This document shows, piece after piece, positions 45,737 through 59,100 of a DNA stretch of 64,000 nt. The position numbers were made by a program, and so were the translations under genes. Positions within the stretch are counted from its first letter, which is position 1. Each line of letters starts with the position of its first letter. Source of the stretch: Leptasterias polaris (Eukaryota; Echinodermata; Asteroidea; Forcipulatida; Asteriidae); NCBI GenBank assembly GCA_037783415.1, contig JAZGTN010000055.1:310001-374000 (forward strand), read 5' to 3'. The notes below the pieces were generated by a model that was given only the letters and a program-made list of their open reading frames with translations, searched no databases and was not told the origin of the DNA.

Positions 45737-46112
45737 TTAAAGGTACTGGACACTATTGGTAATTACTCAAAATAATTGTTAGCATAAAAATTTACTTGGT
45801 AACGAGCAATGGAGAGTTGTTGATAGTATAAAACATTGTGAGAAACGACTCCCTCTGAAGTAACGTAGTTTTTGAGAAAGAGGTAACTTCTCACTAAAAT
45901 AATAAAAGACTTCAGTGAAGCCTTTTATTATAGGCATCTGAAAGCACACACATTTGTGCAACAAGGGTGTTTTTTCTTTCATTATTCTCTTGCAACTTCG
46001 ATGACCAATTGAGTGCAAATGTTCACAGATTTGTTATTTTATGCATATGTTTGGATACACCAAGTGAGAATACTGGTCTTTGACAATTACCAAAGGTGGC
46101 CAGTGCCTTTAA
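45737..46112. mobile_element. MITE family 2 copy, TTAA-flanked, 376 bp
   Basis: TTAA + AGGTACTGGACACTATTG at the left, GTGGCCAGTGCCT + TTAA at the right. Interior closely matches 39776-40153 (GAGAGTTGTTGATAGTATA, CTCCCTCTGAAGTAACGTAG). Confidence 0.8.
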
Positions 46113-47982
46113 GCGGAGGAGCTAAAACTTTTACCGAATATTGTTCATCTCTTCTTCACTTCTAACCGGTAGAACCCATCAAAGGTACCAACCATTGTGT
46201 TTGAGTTAAGAGAGCCCACCCAAGCATACTCCAATGACAATCGCTATTAAAACATTACAAAATGTATTCATTATAATTTGACAGGCCTGTCATCAACAAC
46301 AATAATTTCAAAACAAGAGTACATCACATGCCAACCACAATTTGGCAATGGAAATTATTTTGTAAACAAACAAGGGACGTCACGTGTCATATAGCAACAC
46401 AGACGCTTATAAAACATGTATCAAACAGATAAAATGATGATTCATCGACGACACGTATTTATGCCTAGCCCGTGTGTTATAAAATTAAGCATGATCTCAT
46501 GCACATGTGCGTGTTACGTATTGTACCACGTCACGTCAAGTACTGTACTCGTACCGTATAGCTGATGTCACTCTACGCATGTATTTCATCACATGATTAG
46601 ATTTGTTAACATTAAAACCCGAATGGTATGTAGGAGTTCCTGTAAGTCTACATTAAAGTGAAAGTGTATAATTATAACATGATGGTTTCAATAGTCTTCC
46701 GTCATAGTGAATGATATGGAAATAAATACTTAAAATGTAAGACAGTCCAATCTGAGGATGTAAGACAAAAAAGACTTTGACAAAGAACTGCTGATCAAAA
46801 TATCAAAGATCATGATGTGCTGATAATGACTTAATTTCTCATTTTAAGATTGGTTGCATCTAAGTAAATAATATTTGTTATGTGAGATGGCTATAGGCGA
46901 GAATGTTCCGATAAAAGAATAAAAAGATCTTATTAGAAATTACGTCATAAGCACACGAAAGGGCGTTCCATGATGACACCATCGTGAAATTTAATTATTA
47001 TACTATCTTTCTGGTTTGGAATCAAGGAATCCTCAAAAGAACCATTCATTCTTGCCCTTGATTGATGACGATGTCGGTTTAAACGGGAAGATGATGAAGT
47101 GCTGTTTATTTTTAGATATGGGAGTGAACCCTAGATGTTGGGGAAGCCCGCGTAACCAGGCACGGGACTGACAATTTAATCACGTCAGACTCTGGTGATT
47201 CCAACTTGATTCCACCGAAGTACCACCGCGTGGGCACAGTTCTCGGTTTCAAATGAATGGCTGTTGACGGCTCAAGCCTTTTTTTTCTAGGAGAATCGTT
47301 ACTGTTTTTCATGTATTCCAAAAATAAACTATAACTTGCCCGATTTAGACTACACTGGACTGGATTAGAAATGTCTTTGCATTTGACAACTGAACTCTAA
47401 AACCTCCAAAGTCAGAGTTTACCAGGAAAGAGTCCCGTGTCGTAGGAGGCCTGGCCTAATTTCGAGTCAAGCTGAACCGCAAAGTTGTATACTTTAACGC
47501 GGATTATGCGTCAGTTTGACCATTTCTGGTTAATTTTGACGCATATCTCGGGGCAAATGACCCGGGTCAGGACCAGGGCCCGGATCTAAGTCAGTTCTGA
47601 CAAAATATATCATTCTTTCAAAACCAATCTTAACACTAACAGTCAAAGACAACATGTCATTTTGAAAAACACATGTTTGTTTTTTCAATCGGGAGTGGCG
47701 TCACCAGACAATTTGGAATGAAACAAGTCGTCATGTCATTAATTTTTGTTTACAAGGAAATAGTGGAAGTACAGTTATCGCTTCTATGTTTATATTTCTT
47801 AGGAGGGTCGATATGGAAAGGATTCTGCTGCAGATGCCCTTTTATGAAACCACCGCTTCGGGTTGGGTCAGAGTCCCGTACCGAAAGCGCATTTTTTTTT
47901 AAATAGCTGACGGAGCCTCAAGCCTGAGCCCAAGTGGTGATTTCGGAAAGGGCCATATTCTCCTGAACTGCTGAGGTTTCAA
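46113..47982. other. No gene recognised
   Basis: No exon, RNA gene or clear repeat was supported. One minus-strand open frame at 47112-47321 is discussed among rejected items. Confidence 0.5.
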
Positions 47983-48353
47983 AATAATAATAATAATAAT
48001 AATAATATGGATTTATATCGCGCTTTATCACACCCAAGGGCGTCTCAAAGCGCTTCGAACATTATTACCCCTGGTCACTGGGCCATTTATTTCATTCCTT
48101 AAACCATCTCAGCTCCCTGGGGAGTATACAGCCTGTGCTGCTGCAATATATGCGCTACTAAGCTAAATCAATCACAAGAACCATCTCTGCCCTCACAGGT
48201 ACCCATTTTACCCCTGGGTGGAGAGAAGCAATTATAGTTAAGTGTCTTGCTCAGGGACACAAGTGTCACGACCGGGACTCGAACCCACACTCTGCTGAAC
48301 AGAAACACCAGAGCTTGAGTTCGGTGCTCTTAACCGCTCGGCCACGACACGCC
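47983..48353 (-). mobile_element. tRNA-derived SINE, full-length-looking, about 371 bp
   Basis: On the minus strand the head is tRNA-Leu-like: GGCGTGTCGTGGCCGAGCGG (box A TGGCCGAGCGG) and GGGTTCGAGTCCC (box B). It is followed by a roughly 250-bp body and a tail ending GCGCGATATAAATCC plus (ATT)n. Unlike the RNA units of the cluster it has a microsatellite tail and no PSE/TATA block. This is a useful local contrast. Confidence 0.88.
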
Positions 48354-49794
48354 AAAAGAGTTCAATTCTGGGCTGCTTCGTCTTGTAGTCTATAAGGGGA
48401 AAAGGTTTCATATTAATTTAATTAATTTGAACATTATATGTATATATATTTTTTATTTTTTTTATTTTATAGTTAGATGTTTCTTTGAAAGGTAGACTCC
48501 ACTCCCACACAAAAGAAACAACCGCATGTTTCGGTTGCGTTTCACTTTGCGCGAACATACTCGAAACTGATGTGACTTCAATAAAAATAGCACCAAGACG
48601 TGATGCCGTGTGTATTGCAGTATGTCATCCGAAAATAAAATGCACTGTTTTATTTTTTTATATATTTTTTTGACGGGAATATATTTTCTTGTGTTCACTT
48701 CCTCTTTTGTGGAGAGAAGGGCCTGCCCGTTGATTGGTTTCCATCCAGGTGTGGAGGTGACCATAATGCGCATAACAATCTCAAGGCTGAAGCCACTTGT
48801 TAGCACAACCCAGTTTTACAATTTCTGAGATTTTTTTGTTGAAATGTCAGTTTCAGGACTGGTTTTTGACAGCCACAAACGATTTAGCCTTCTCATAAGT
48901 GCACGGAGGCAGATCACAGACAACAATGCTAACTGTAATGACTGTCATTTTCGTATCTGAGGTATTGTCCAGCGAGTTGGGGTTATTTTCTAAAGCTGGG
49001 ATCTCGTAGGAGATTAGCGCTTGTGTTTGATTCTTTACGTGCGCTATAATGGCCGCATATTTAGGGCGATATGGGGTACTGTCGAAGTCGTTACCCTTTC
49101 AGTCTAGCCGGGTCGTGTCCATGTAGAGAGCAGATATTAAGAGACAAAAATTGACAACAAATACAGCTGATGAGTGATGGTTTCAAACACCCAACCATGA
49201 CAAGTTCATGGGAACGAGGTTTTATCACGCCAATATAACCTGAGCTAATGTCCTGCTTTGGCCTAAGTTGTAGCCCCACCAGGGTACCACGTCCCTTCAG
49301 CGGCGTGACGCTCACATAATGGATGGAAACCAAATTATTCCAACTGGGAACGACTTGAAATCTCGTTTACCAAATCAGTGTACCCTAAACTTCATCCCCA
49401 CTGGGTCATTAATGCCCAAACTATCCCAAACAGGGTGTAGATTTTATCCTGATTGCGACCTCTAGCATTAATGAGGATATAAATTGTGCTCAATCGGAGG
49501 ATCCTTTATAGATGACATCAAAGTGACCTTCAGTGGCAGATAATCCGACCTCAAATACCCTTACATCCAAGGCAAGGACGTTCACGACCCCAAATCAGCC
49601 TCTACCCCCTCCCACTCCAGCCTGTACATCCAGTGACGACAGGGGGTGATCAAGACATTGCGGAGGAAAAAGCACTAGTTTGGCACATAACCTCTTATAA
49701 TTTTGTTTTTACATCAACTTTTACCTCCGTTTTTACCTAAAGTGCTTCATCATAAACAGACAAACTTTACCACGCGTCTTTTTATAGGCAGATA
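48354..49794. other. No gene recognised
   Basis: Only short open frames without family features. Confidence 0.5.
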
Positions 49795-49876
49795 TAATAA
49801 TAATAATAATAATAATAAAACACATTTATATAGCGCCAAATCCATTTTTCAATGCTCCCAGGCGCTTTACAACAAG
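49795..49876 (-). mobile_element. SINE 3' tail fragment
   Basis: (AAT)n followed by ATTTATATAGCGCC and AGGCGCTTTAC, the same tail type as the SINE at 47983-48353 and the fragment at 1571-1653. Confidence 0.7.
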
Positions 49877-52375
49877 AAAAACAAACATATACATGTATAT
49901 TACCTGGATGTTCGGCTTAGCTCATTGCTTGTTGCACGGTGGATGGGAGTCGTTCACGATAAACATGTGACGACATGTGTCACACTTCATCGGAAGCAGG
50001 GAAGCAGCCCCCGCCCTCCCCCAGCCACCCCCCTATCATAGTGGAAATTATATCACATTGTGTATTTTTACATTTCACCCTTCATAATAATGTGAGTGTG
50101 TGTTTCACCATTTATCTTAACCTGCGCTGGAGCCAACCTTGATTTTGTTTAGAAACTCAACTGGTTACCCTTCTTCGATCATTTTGGTTTCTTGGGATGA
50201 TTTACTTAATGTCTTTCCATTTCATCAGGGCCTATTGATATATTTTCTTTACATTATTGATTGAAACGTGCATATACTTTCTCCGTTGAAGGGTACACAC
50301 TTTGTTAAGCATGCACTGTGTGTGCAAACGTACACGAAGACGCAATTGGTCTAATCGCAGTCTACTTGTTTAAAATGTCATTGTGATGGCCTACACTACC
50401 TCTTGTATAAAAACAAAGTCAGTTGAAAAAAACAATCTGTGACAATAGTCTATTTCTGTCTGACCTATGATTGATTGGCCAATTGGGGTGGTTCGTTTAA
50501 CCATAGTTTGACAAACATTTTGTGTGGCGGCTGATCACGCTGGGAAAGCACCATCTAAACGCATTTTCGTGTGCGCCTACCAACGGTGTCGTCTCTCTTT
50601 ATGTTTTCACAAATAATTGTTATTCCCAACTTGTATCGACATTGCATAATGTTTACAGCTTTTGTGCACACATGACGCGAGTAATACAAACTAGGTGCTT
50701 AAGTTGCCGACTGGTAACCAGTCTACTGGTGTTTAAGTTGCAGACTGGGAACCAGTCTACTTTTACCTGTCAAAAATTTCGAAGTTTTGTTTTATCGGCT
50801 GGTTTTAATGCTCGGTCTGTTACTAATCCTCACGTACGTGTGTACACTTCGGAATAGCTTACGGGTGAAAATGACGCAAAGGACCGTCACATGGACAACA
50901 GGTGTCATTCTCGGCAATGTGACGCTGATTATACCCGAGCTAATACCGAAAACATGGGCAAATGTTCAGCGTTCTCATTTACAGTGGTCCGCTGGCCAAA
51001 TGCCAGACAGCTGAGGACAAGTCGAAAAAACAATCCAAGTGGTCCGGCTGAATAGTTCAGTGTTGGAAAACATTACCCATTTAATATAGTAATTATGGAC
51101 TTGTGAAAAGGCTGACGGACCAGTGAAATGAAAAGCTGACTGGTCCTGCTATGGTTAGTGACTGAAAACTTATATATAGGGGCTAACCCTGATGTTAAAG
51201 CTGCGAGCAAAAAAGTACTTAGCACCGAAATATCTTGCTTAGAAAAGGTGGGAAACCGGCGAATATTTCTATGCAAATCTTACCTGTGTAATAATCATAC
51301 CAGTACATGCAAAGGTACCAGACGATTACAGACCACAACGGGTATAGTCATGTCAACTCATACATACCGTGCATGACAATGCAACTTTATGAAGAACTCT
51401 GTGAATTTTGCGGGTACTTTATCTTGACTGCTGTTGCCAGCACATTTGTTAATGTGGGTCGACTATAAAGTATGTGACCATCACCGTAAATACGTAATCA
51501 TCACAGTTTCATTGTTTTCTTTAAAGTTTATTTCGGAGGCCAATATTTTTTTCAAAATAAAAAACGTCAAATCTATGGAGAATCTTTGATTTTTGTTCAA
51601 GTACCCATCCAGAACCGCCAAGGATACGTTTGAACCCTGGGCATCGTGACAGTTTTACTTCATTGCATTTTTTTCCCCCGAGGTTGAAGTCATCATAGCA
51701 GCCTCGTTCCCTAAAATAGAAAGCAGTTTCTGAAAGGAAGTGGACTTAGTCCTTCATTTATTATTTTAGGTAAAGGAGTTTTGTCACAAAGGTCGCGTTA
51801 ATCTAGTCCCTTTTTCTCAGAGAGAAAATCTGCTCTTTGCTCTGTGGTCTACTTGACCGTTGCATGATTCGTGAGAATTTGTTTTGTTTTGTTTCCCGTT
51901 TTATTTTGCTAGTCTTTTTTATCTAAAAGCAATATGAATTTTCGGGGGAAGATAAGACAAACGTCCCCAAGTATTGAGAAAGTATAATCAACAACTTCTA
52001 GCGAATTAAAAACTTTTAAAGTAATTCACATTGTTATTGAGATCTTAACTAAATTGTAATAATCTACTCTCTGTAAGAAAACGTGAATCTAAACACAAGT
52101 TGGCTTATTCTCTACGTTTCGTCTACTGGTCGTCATCCGGGGATCTGAACCCCCACTTTAATATTTCGTATATATAGTCTTCAGTCTTCGTCTTATTCGG
52201 ACGGCGGATGTAAGCTTACTCGATGGTGTAGAAGCCTGGGGCTGTCTAAATATAGTCTGGTTTATTTTTAATCTGTGGCATATCATATCTAAAAATATCC
52301 ACCGCAGACATAAAATGTGACAGCAAACCAAAAATAAACTCTTTTAGTGGAACGGTGACAGTGTCAACTTCGAGT
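49877..52375. other. No gene recognised
   Basis: Contains a short direct duplication at about 50698-50765 (two GACTGGNAACCAGTCTACT units, each an inverted repeat) and the second dispersed-repeat copy at 50985-51150. Confidence 0.5.
50985..51150. repeat. Dispersed repeat, copy 2
   Basis: Diverged match to 45205-45475, same block order. Confidence 0.55.
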
Positions 52376-52396
52376 GGGGGGGGGGGGGGGGGGGGG
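52376..52396. repeat. G21 homopolymer
   Basis: Uninterrupted run of 21 G. Confidence 0.98.
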
Positions 52397-53715
52397 TGTT
52401 CACATCGTAGGACTACATATCAGTTTAGTCCATTCTCAATTGGACCACTGTTCGATGCCGACTTCGGTATTCGAGTTTGTTTTCAGTCCCTGTGCGAATG
52501 GGTTTCATTCCAATTTATCTTAAAACCTGACAACCCATTATCGGCTTTAGAGGGTTGAAGAAGACTTAATTTAGTAAAATAAAAATCATCCTCACAGGAC
52601 TTTTGAGATTTCTTGTCATCTTAATGATCCCATGGGTTCTGCTGTATGGATTTAGGACACCAGTAGGTTAGACATTATCCATCAATAGCCATAGATGTTC
52701 ATCAACGACGAAATTAAAAGCTCACACATTGCCAAGAATGCCTTAGGCCTAATATGAGAGCATATCAACTGGAAAACAGAAACTGGAAAACAGAAACTGG
52801 AAAACCATGTGATATGTATGGATGACATTTGTTCCCCGCGAATATCTGCTGTTTGAAGTGAAGTCTTACGCAATATCTTCAGCTGAACAGTGGTATCAGT
52901 TGAACCCAGCCCACGTACAAACCTGTACTATATATAGTGCTTTAATTGACAGTATTTCAATACTGGTTTTGTTTCTTGATTTAGACGGAAGGTTCCCCCG
53001 CAATTATCTGCTAAGCGTACAAATTTTCTAAGCAACGGTTGTTGTCTCAGTATTGAACCCTGTGTCGCAGGGACATGTGTGGGCCTTTGCCACTTATTGG
53101 CAGTAGTTCAATATTTTGTTTCCTGATAGACCAAAGAATCTTATCATTAAAGTTCTTGAGATGATAATCTTTAATCGGCTTAGACAGATAGTATTCACTG
53201 AACGGTCGAGTAAATACAGAAGGCCCGCCATCATATCATAATCATGGGAAAGTGCTTTACTTGGTTTTAGCTGACGGAGAAATGCTGGGGGATAGTCCAC
53301 TGACGGAAAGTAACTGATATCTTGAAACGACAGTTATAAATGGGTGCACCCAGGCCATAGCCGTACAGAGGTATTTTTTTGGATTACGTAACAATTTTGT
53401 TACCAGAACAAAAATTACAAGCCAAAATACACTTAGTGACATGTTTGTTCGTTGCTGATTCCCTGCTTGTTTTTCATTCACAGAAACTAAAAGCAACACT
53501 TTTTGTTCTTTTTTTAAAATGGTGTATGCAATGTCACTATGCTCTGGGCTATAGTTTTGAGTAAACTTGGTTTCAGTTTTTTCGCCTTTAAACTTGCTTA
53601 TCAGAAGCAGGAATTACCCACAAGTTGAATGTGGTAATATTATGTTTCTTTGACAGGTTCTTGTCGATAGTTGTTGCTTGACAAATAGTCTGATATACAA
53701 TATTTATTTGTTGGC
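52397..53715. other. No gene recognised
   Basis: Short open frames only. A 12-bp AACTGGAAAACAG direct repeat lies at about 52768-52805. Confidence 0.5.
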
Positions 53716-53998
53716 ATAAAGGGAGTGTACACCTTTGGTAATTACTCCAAAAATTAATGACCATATAAACTTACTTGGTAAAGAGCACTGGAGGGCTGTT
53801 GATACTTTAAAACATTGTTAGAAATGACACCCTTTGAAAGAGTGTAGTTTTAGAGAAAGGGGTAATTTATTTCAAAATAGCGAAACAAATCATAAGGTTT
53901 TTCAACTTGTTATCGTGACTTCGTCAATGACCGATTGCTGTTTCATGTATATGTTGGGTCACATCAAGTGGGAATACTGGTCTCATGCAAAGCTTTAA
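53716..53998. mobile_element. MITE family 2, degenerate and end-truncated
   Basis: Left end TAAAGGGAGTGTACACCTTTGG; interior matches 39776-40153 in part (GAGGGCTGTTGATA, TATGTTGGGTCACATCAAGT, GAATACTGGTCT). The right terminus is lost. Confidence 0.6.
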
Positions 53999-55460
53999 AG
54001 CATGTAAACAAAATGGCCGCGCTGCAATAAAGATCCAAGATCACATGTGTCTAAATTTGACGTTCATAATGAATACACTAATATTGTTGTGTTATTTTTT
54101 GTGCATTTATAAGTAGTCTTTGGACAAGAGATAGGCCTAAATTGCTCTACCCCCAACTCACCGGATTAGCGTTAATCATCCTATGTACACAAACCCGGGT
54201 ATTAAGGCTTCGTTTGTAATTACCCACAGTAATCAGAGAGAGGGGGATGTGGGTGACCCCTTACTCCACAGAGCGTGTCAGGGTTCAATTATTGTGACGA
54301 CAGGAGAAAGGTGGATTGTAGCATAGAGTCCTTGCTCTATGATTGTAGTAGTAGTTAGTGAAGGGCCTGAATATTTGTGTTGACAATAATAAAGCTGTCT
54401 ATTGATCTGTTTATGTGTGCGTTTTTGCATTGTTTATTGACTGCAACTCGAAGAAACAATAAGTATACAACACAAACGCACGTGGTTTGTATGAATAGAT
54501 AAAAAGTACACTTTAGAAATTATGCAATAAGAAGACGTGACTTCAAGACTGCAGCAGTGACTTGAAAATTAAGTTCAAGGTTGCTACACAAAATAAACTC
54601 ATCCTCTTTTTGTACCCAATCTTCAAATCTCACCGTAGCAGATGTTTTGGGGAAACTGAAAAATCAGCAAATTCACGCCTCACTTAGCAACCAGGTTCGA
54701 GTTGTTCTAACTGCATAAGCAGCCGCGGTACTAGACCACTTCATCCTCGTCCCCCAGCGGAATTCACTCGTTTACGAATTTGAAACAGGAAACGTAAGGT
54801 TTCCTCGTTTAGGGGAGTTCTGTCATTATCCAATCAGTTGTCTTAGGACATTGTTGACAATGTAAGCATGAAATAGCTTTAACGTGATCTGCGGTCTGCA
54901 AAAGGAAACGATAGATCAACCCATGAACAAGGAACTATTGCAAAATTTAATTTTCTTGCTTGGGGAGTGACTTTCTTTAAGTTCCCGTTTCAAACAAAGG
55001 ATCTGGGCCGCTATCAGGAAATGCTACATCACTTCGGGAGAAATTCAGACGGTAAAGTAATTCTGATCAGAGAAATCTCGTTTAAAACCCCGTAAATCTT
55101 CCACCGGAAACGCTTACAATTCTCATTTTAGAAAGCCAAACAACTCCCCCCAGGCTTGGTGAACTATTTTTGATTATTAACTTTACTTTACAAGTGGATA
55201 TGCACCGGAAACAATCCAAATTGTATATATTTTTTTGATAAGTTTTGTTTTTACATTTCGAAAAGATGTGACGGTCCGTGTGATATTTGTCGCAACTCAT
55301 CGATCCACTAGTGTAGAGTACACACATAAGAAATATCACTGTTCACCGTTGAATACAGTTTAGTTAGGACTACGTTCAGAAAGAGAAAGGACACACACTT
55401 AAAACAACCTGACGGCAATATAAAGATGGATGCTAACTAAAAGTTGAGTGAGGTTTGATC
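53999..55460. other. No gene recognised
   Basis: Contains a 20-bp hairpin at 54322-54341 (CATAGAG-TCCTTG-CTCTATG). No exon supported. Confidence 0.5.
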
Positions 55461-55496
55461 GTACCATAGAGAAAGGAACCTTTCTCTGTGGTCGTA
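55461..55496. repeat. Near-perfect palindrome
   Basis: GTACCATAGAGAAAGG - AA - CCTTTCTCTGTGGT + C + GTAC. Same CCAT-GAG-AAGG / CCTT-CTC-TGG plan as 43331-43357. Confidence 0.9.
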
Positions 55497-56128
55497 CATA
55501 CGAGAGCCTTTCTTGAGAAAAAGAAACAGTTCAAACTACCCTTGAAAGACGGTGTCACTACACATCACGTGTAGGAATGCATAAAATACTGTAAATAAAC
55601 TAGCCAACTGTCAGAACCGCCGTCGCGTCAATGGCGTATCTACAACAACTCATTTACATACGCCACACTCACACACCACACACACACCGAGCCCCATTCA
55701 CCAGTTGGCGGGGTTTGTAAATACGATTAACATATCAAAGAAACTGTGGCTCATTATCATTTTAAGTGAATGGCTGTCAAGCGTTGGAGGGCTGTGATTG
55801 GTCCGTGGTGCGTGAGGAGTGTCCTCGATGATGCTGGCTTGGTCGACCACGTGCTGATGCTCTGGGATGGCCGGCTGTGAGCGAGGGACGCACGCTTGGG
55901 CACTACTGTCAAACCGTGGATTCAGTTGATTCATTCTACAATACAACTTCAACACGCTGTTAGTTCACGCTCCCCGCTTTATCGCACACAACACGTTGCC
56001 TACCGACATTAAAACCGAAACTATTTGGCTGCCAGCTTTTTGTGGCAACAAAGGATCTAGGAACAATTTTTCCAGCCGGATTTCACTAGCCTGCTGGATA
56101 GTCTACTGGTAGGAGATAGTGGACGTCC
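55497..56128 (+). promoter_or_regulatory. Possible promoter and 5' UTR of a rightward gene
   Basis: GATTGG (inverted CCAAT) at about 55797 and CCACGTG (E-box) at about 55848 precede a CpG-containing stretch and a candidate first coding exon at 56129. No TATA box is seen at a defined distance; start site unknown. Confidence 0.25.
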
Positions 56129-56153
56129 ATGATGCGTATTTTCAACAAAAAAG
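56129..56153 (+). CDS. Candidate first coding exon (MMRIFNKK)
   Basis: ATGATGCGTATTTTCAACAA codes for MMRIFNK, and one more Lys codon precedes AAG|GTGAGTTT, a near-consensus donor. The exon would leave one base of the next codon. No downstream exon was recognised in the remaining 7.8 kb, so the first intron would run off the window. I do not recognise the protein; the call depends on the splice site and start only. Confidence 0.28.
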
Positions 56154-59100
56154 GTGAGTTTTGTGAGGTGATGTTTTGTTGCTTAGTTTTCTACTTGGTC
56201 ACCATGCTTTCGATCGGGACAATATGGTTGGGTCAGCCAATCGGTCTGTGGCGTTTAGTACTTAGTAGACGCACACGTTATCATGTGGCTTTGGGCACGT
56301 GTTTATAATTCCTTTACATTTGTAAAGGGCAGAGTTAGTTGGACATCAGACTTGGATAAAACATCATTCAAAATGTCAGAACTGTTTCAATTCTTTTAGT
56401 TATCCCTCATCGTCGATGTTGTTACTTCTGGTCGTGAGTTAATAATGGCGATCCTTGCTCACACTACTAGTACTACTGTCTGATCATGGTTTTGCACGTG
56501 GTAATTCGAATACCCATGAAAAGGCATGATGATCCTATTGCAATGTTCGTGTAGTCTGTAGGATGTGTATTATTTATTATGTATAACACTGTATAGTATG
56601 ATTATTATTTGTCTGGATGATTAGTTGTCAATTTAAGTTCATTTATGATGTAGTGACATCCACCACAATGATAAAGCCGTGTAGATTTGTTCTAATGTTG
56701 TCGGCTGTTAGCAGTGCGTCATACAGTGTGTGTTCCTCATTTAGACATGATCAACAAAATAGTTCGTATACTCGTCAACCCATGAGACCACAAGGTTGTG
56801 ACTGATGTGGCCTGGGCGTTGTGGCATGAGACCACGGCCAGTCATAACGAGATTTGGCGCAGAGCTCCCCGGAAATTGTGTTAAAACATCATTTGAAACT
56901 GTCGCCAATGTTCTCTCTGAATAATGTCACCCCAAAAATGTGACCAAGTTGAATGTGCTTGCAAAACCACTCAGTGACAAGGCTCGAGACATAGTCCATT
57001 AGTAAAGTTTTAGTTACGTCATAGATTATATACTCTAGATCAATATACAAAAATACTCTAGATCACATGCTGCATCTAATCGTTACACAAGGAAGCCTTG
57101 TTTAAAGATCAGGACTGATCTATAACTCGGATTCTACTTACCCTAGTCTCAAAGCAAGTTAAGTCCATCATCGTGCCAGGACTGTGGGTAACCCCACTGA
57201 CCCTCGCATACCTGTTGATGCTGTGGAAATGTTATCATATTTTGACACACTGAAATCGGATCAAGGAAATGTGTGTATGTGGTAAAATTTAGCTCTCCTA
57301 AACGGGCACAGTCGTAAATTATCGAGACACATCTGCAAAGCTGTTAGACACTCAAATTACATTTCTGTTAAGTTTATCAGGCTCAGACTTTATGACATGG
57401 TGACATGTTTAGTCCACTGCAAAAACCTGGGATTTCACAACTCTCTTGTGTGTTGACAATGGTTACTGCACTTTTAAAACAGCGGTTGGCATATAATTAT
57501 GTGCTTTTACACTACAGCACGGTGTAATTCACCATTGTGCTAGCAATAACGTATTATTTCATTCTCACATAAAATACGATGAACGCTCTATAGGGGGTGT
57601 ACCAGCAACTGTTTGCATTTATCAAGAGCAACCGAGAAACAACAAAAAACCAAGTCGAAACATGAATCATTCAAGATTTTATGACTTTGATAAAACGATA
57701 CGACACACACACCAGGCCCCTCCTTTTTACGACTCTCAAAACACGAAAACGATCGCCTTCCCCAGTATATACGCAAACTGCGAGGTCATTTTTGCCCGGG
57801 GTATAGACTGCACGCAAAGCCCCACATTCCAACCGACACCCAGGGAAACAACATAATTCGATCTCCCATAAATCTAGGACGCAATAAAAGCATTATTTGA
57901 AAACGGTTGTATCCAGTCCAATTTGGGAGCGAGGGTGGCGCACGGGGAAATGACACAACACCACAAGGTCTCGACTCAGTGCGGTGTTTGATGGGCTCAT
58001 GGGTTTATTAGTCTGGCGTTTGACACATCGTGTCTTTTACTACAACACGTGCTTGTACCTTCTGCTTCCCCGATAAAAACGCTACTCTGCGATATTATCA
58101 GCAAGTATCTTTGCATATCACCGGGCTTAAAGGTGTACCACTTGATTAAAATATATTCAAGTAAATCCAACTGCTTGATTATTATTTAGTCTATTTCAGC
58201 ATTCCAATAAGCTTTGTGATTTTCGGGCCTAGAATTTACACGAAGGCATCTGTTTGAAAAATAAAAGATGGCTTCGCCCTTTCAAAAAAGATAAAATGCC
58301 AGGCCTGATTTATAATTACCAGCATCGACCTATAAACACAAGTGTCAGTTGATGTCGATCTTTTGTAATTTTAAGACTGGTCAGTGCGAGCATGGTGGTA
58401 CAAGTCAGTGCAGTTTCTAATGTCACATGTCGCACTTAGCTTAATACCACGATACAATTTTTTCCTGGTAGAGATAGTGCCAATGGCTTGCAATTTCCTG
58501 CCCCTTGCAATGTATAAATTAGATAGCTTAATGCCCCTTAACCCACGGTACACCGGACAACACCTTATGCTATCATTATCCCGTACGAACTCATTGTCAA
58601 ATACCCCCTCATTGTGTACACAATTGGACCATGGTTTTTTAAGCTTGCCATAAGTTGTAAAACCCCCTGAAGGCAGTTGATTTTCTATTGACGCGTCTAC
58701 GGAATCATAATGACAGAACTGTCAGGCAGTGAGGCGAGTCCCCCTTTTTTTACTGGGCTGCATCTTCAGGCGAATCAATACGGGTTTATATCCTCTGTCA
58801 GGTTGCAAGAGAGGAGAGTCTAAAGAGAACGGATTAACGTCTCTTTAAACTTCTCAACTTTAAAGGGACACATCTTCTGAGAAGTTGCCAACTCTACATT
58901 GTTATGGTTTTTTCCTGTTGCGTTGGGCAAAACTGTACATCGCATCCTAATGTGAAGCAACTATAGTTAACTGCCGATATAAAGTGCACATTATAAACAG
59001 ATTCTGCTTATAAAGGGTTCTGAAATACGGAATCTCATTTCTGCTTTGTGTTTCCTTGTTTTACTGGCCTCTTTATAAAACAACGTTTTAAAGAGGTATT

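Noticed and set aside
47112..47321. Possible terminal exon on the minus strand, with AATAAA just after the stop
   Set aside because: Composition looks protein-like (PRKKRLEPSTAIHLKPRTVP) but no family is recognised and no supporting exon lies nearby; kept only as a note.
55698..55955. 85-codon minus-strand frame
   Set aside because: Overlaps a candidate promoter of a plus-strand gene; no family features.
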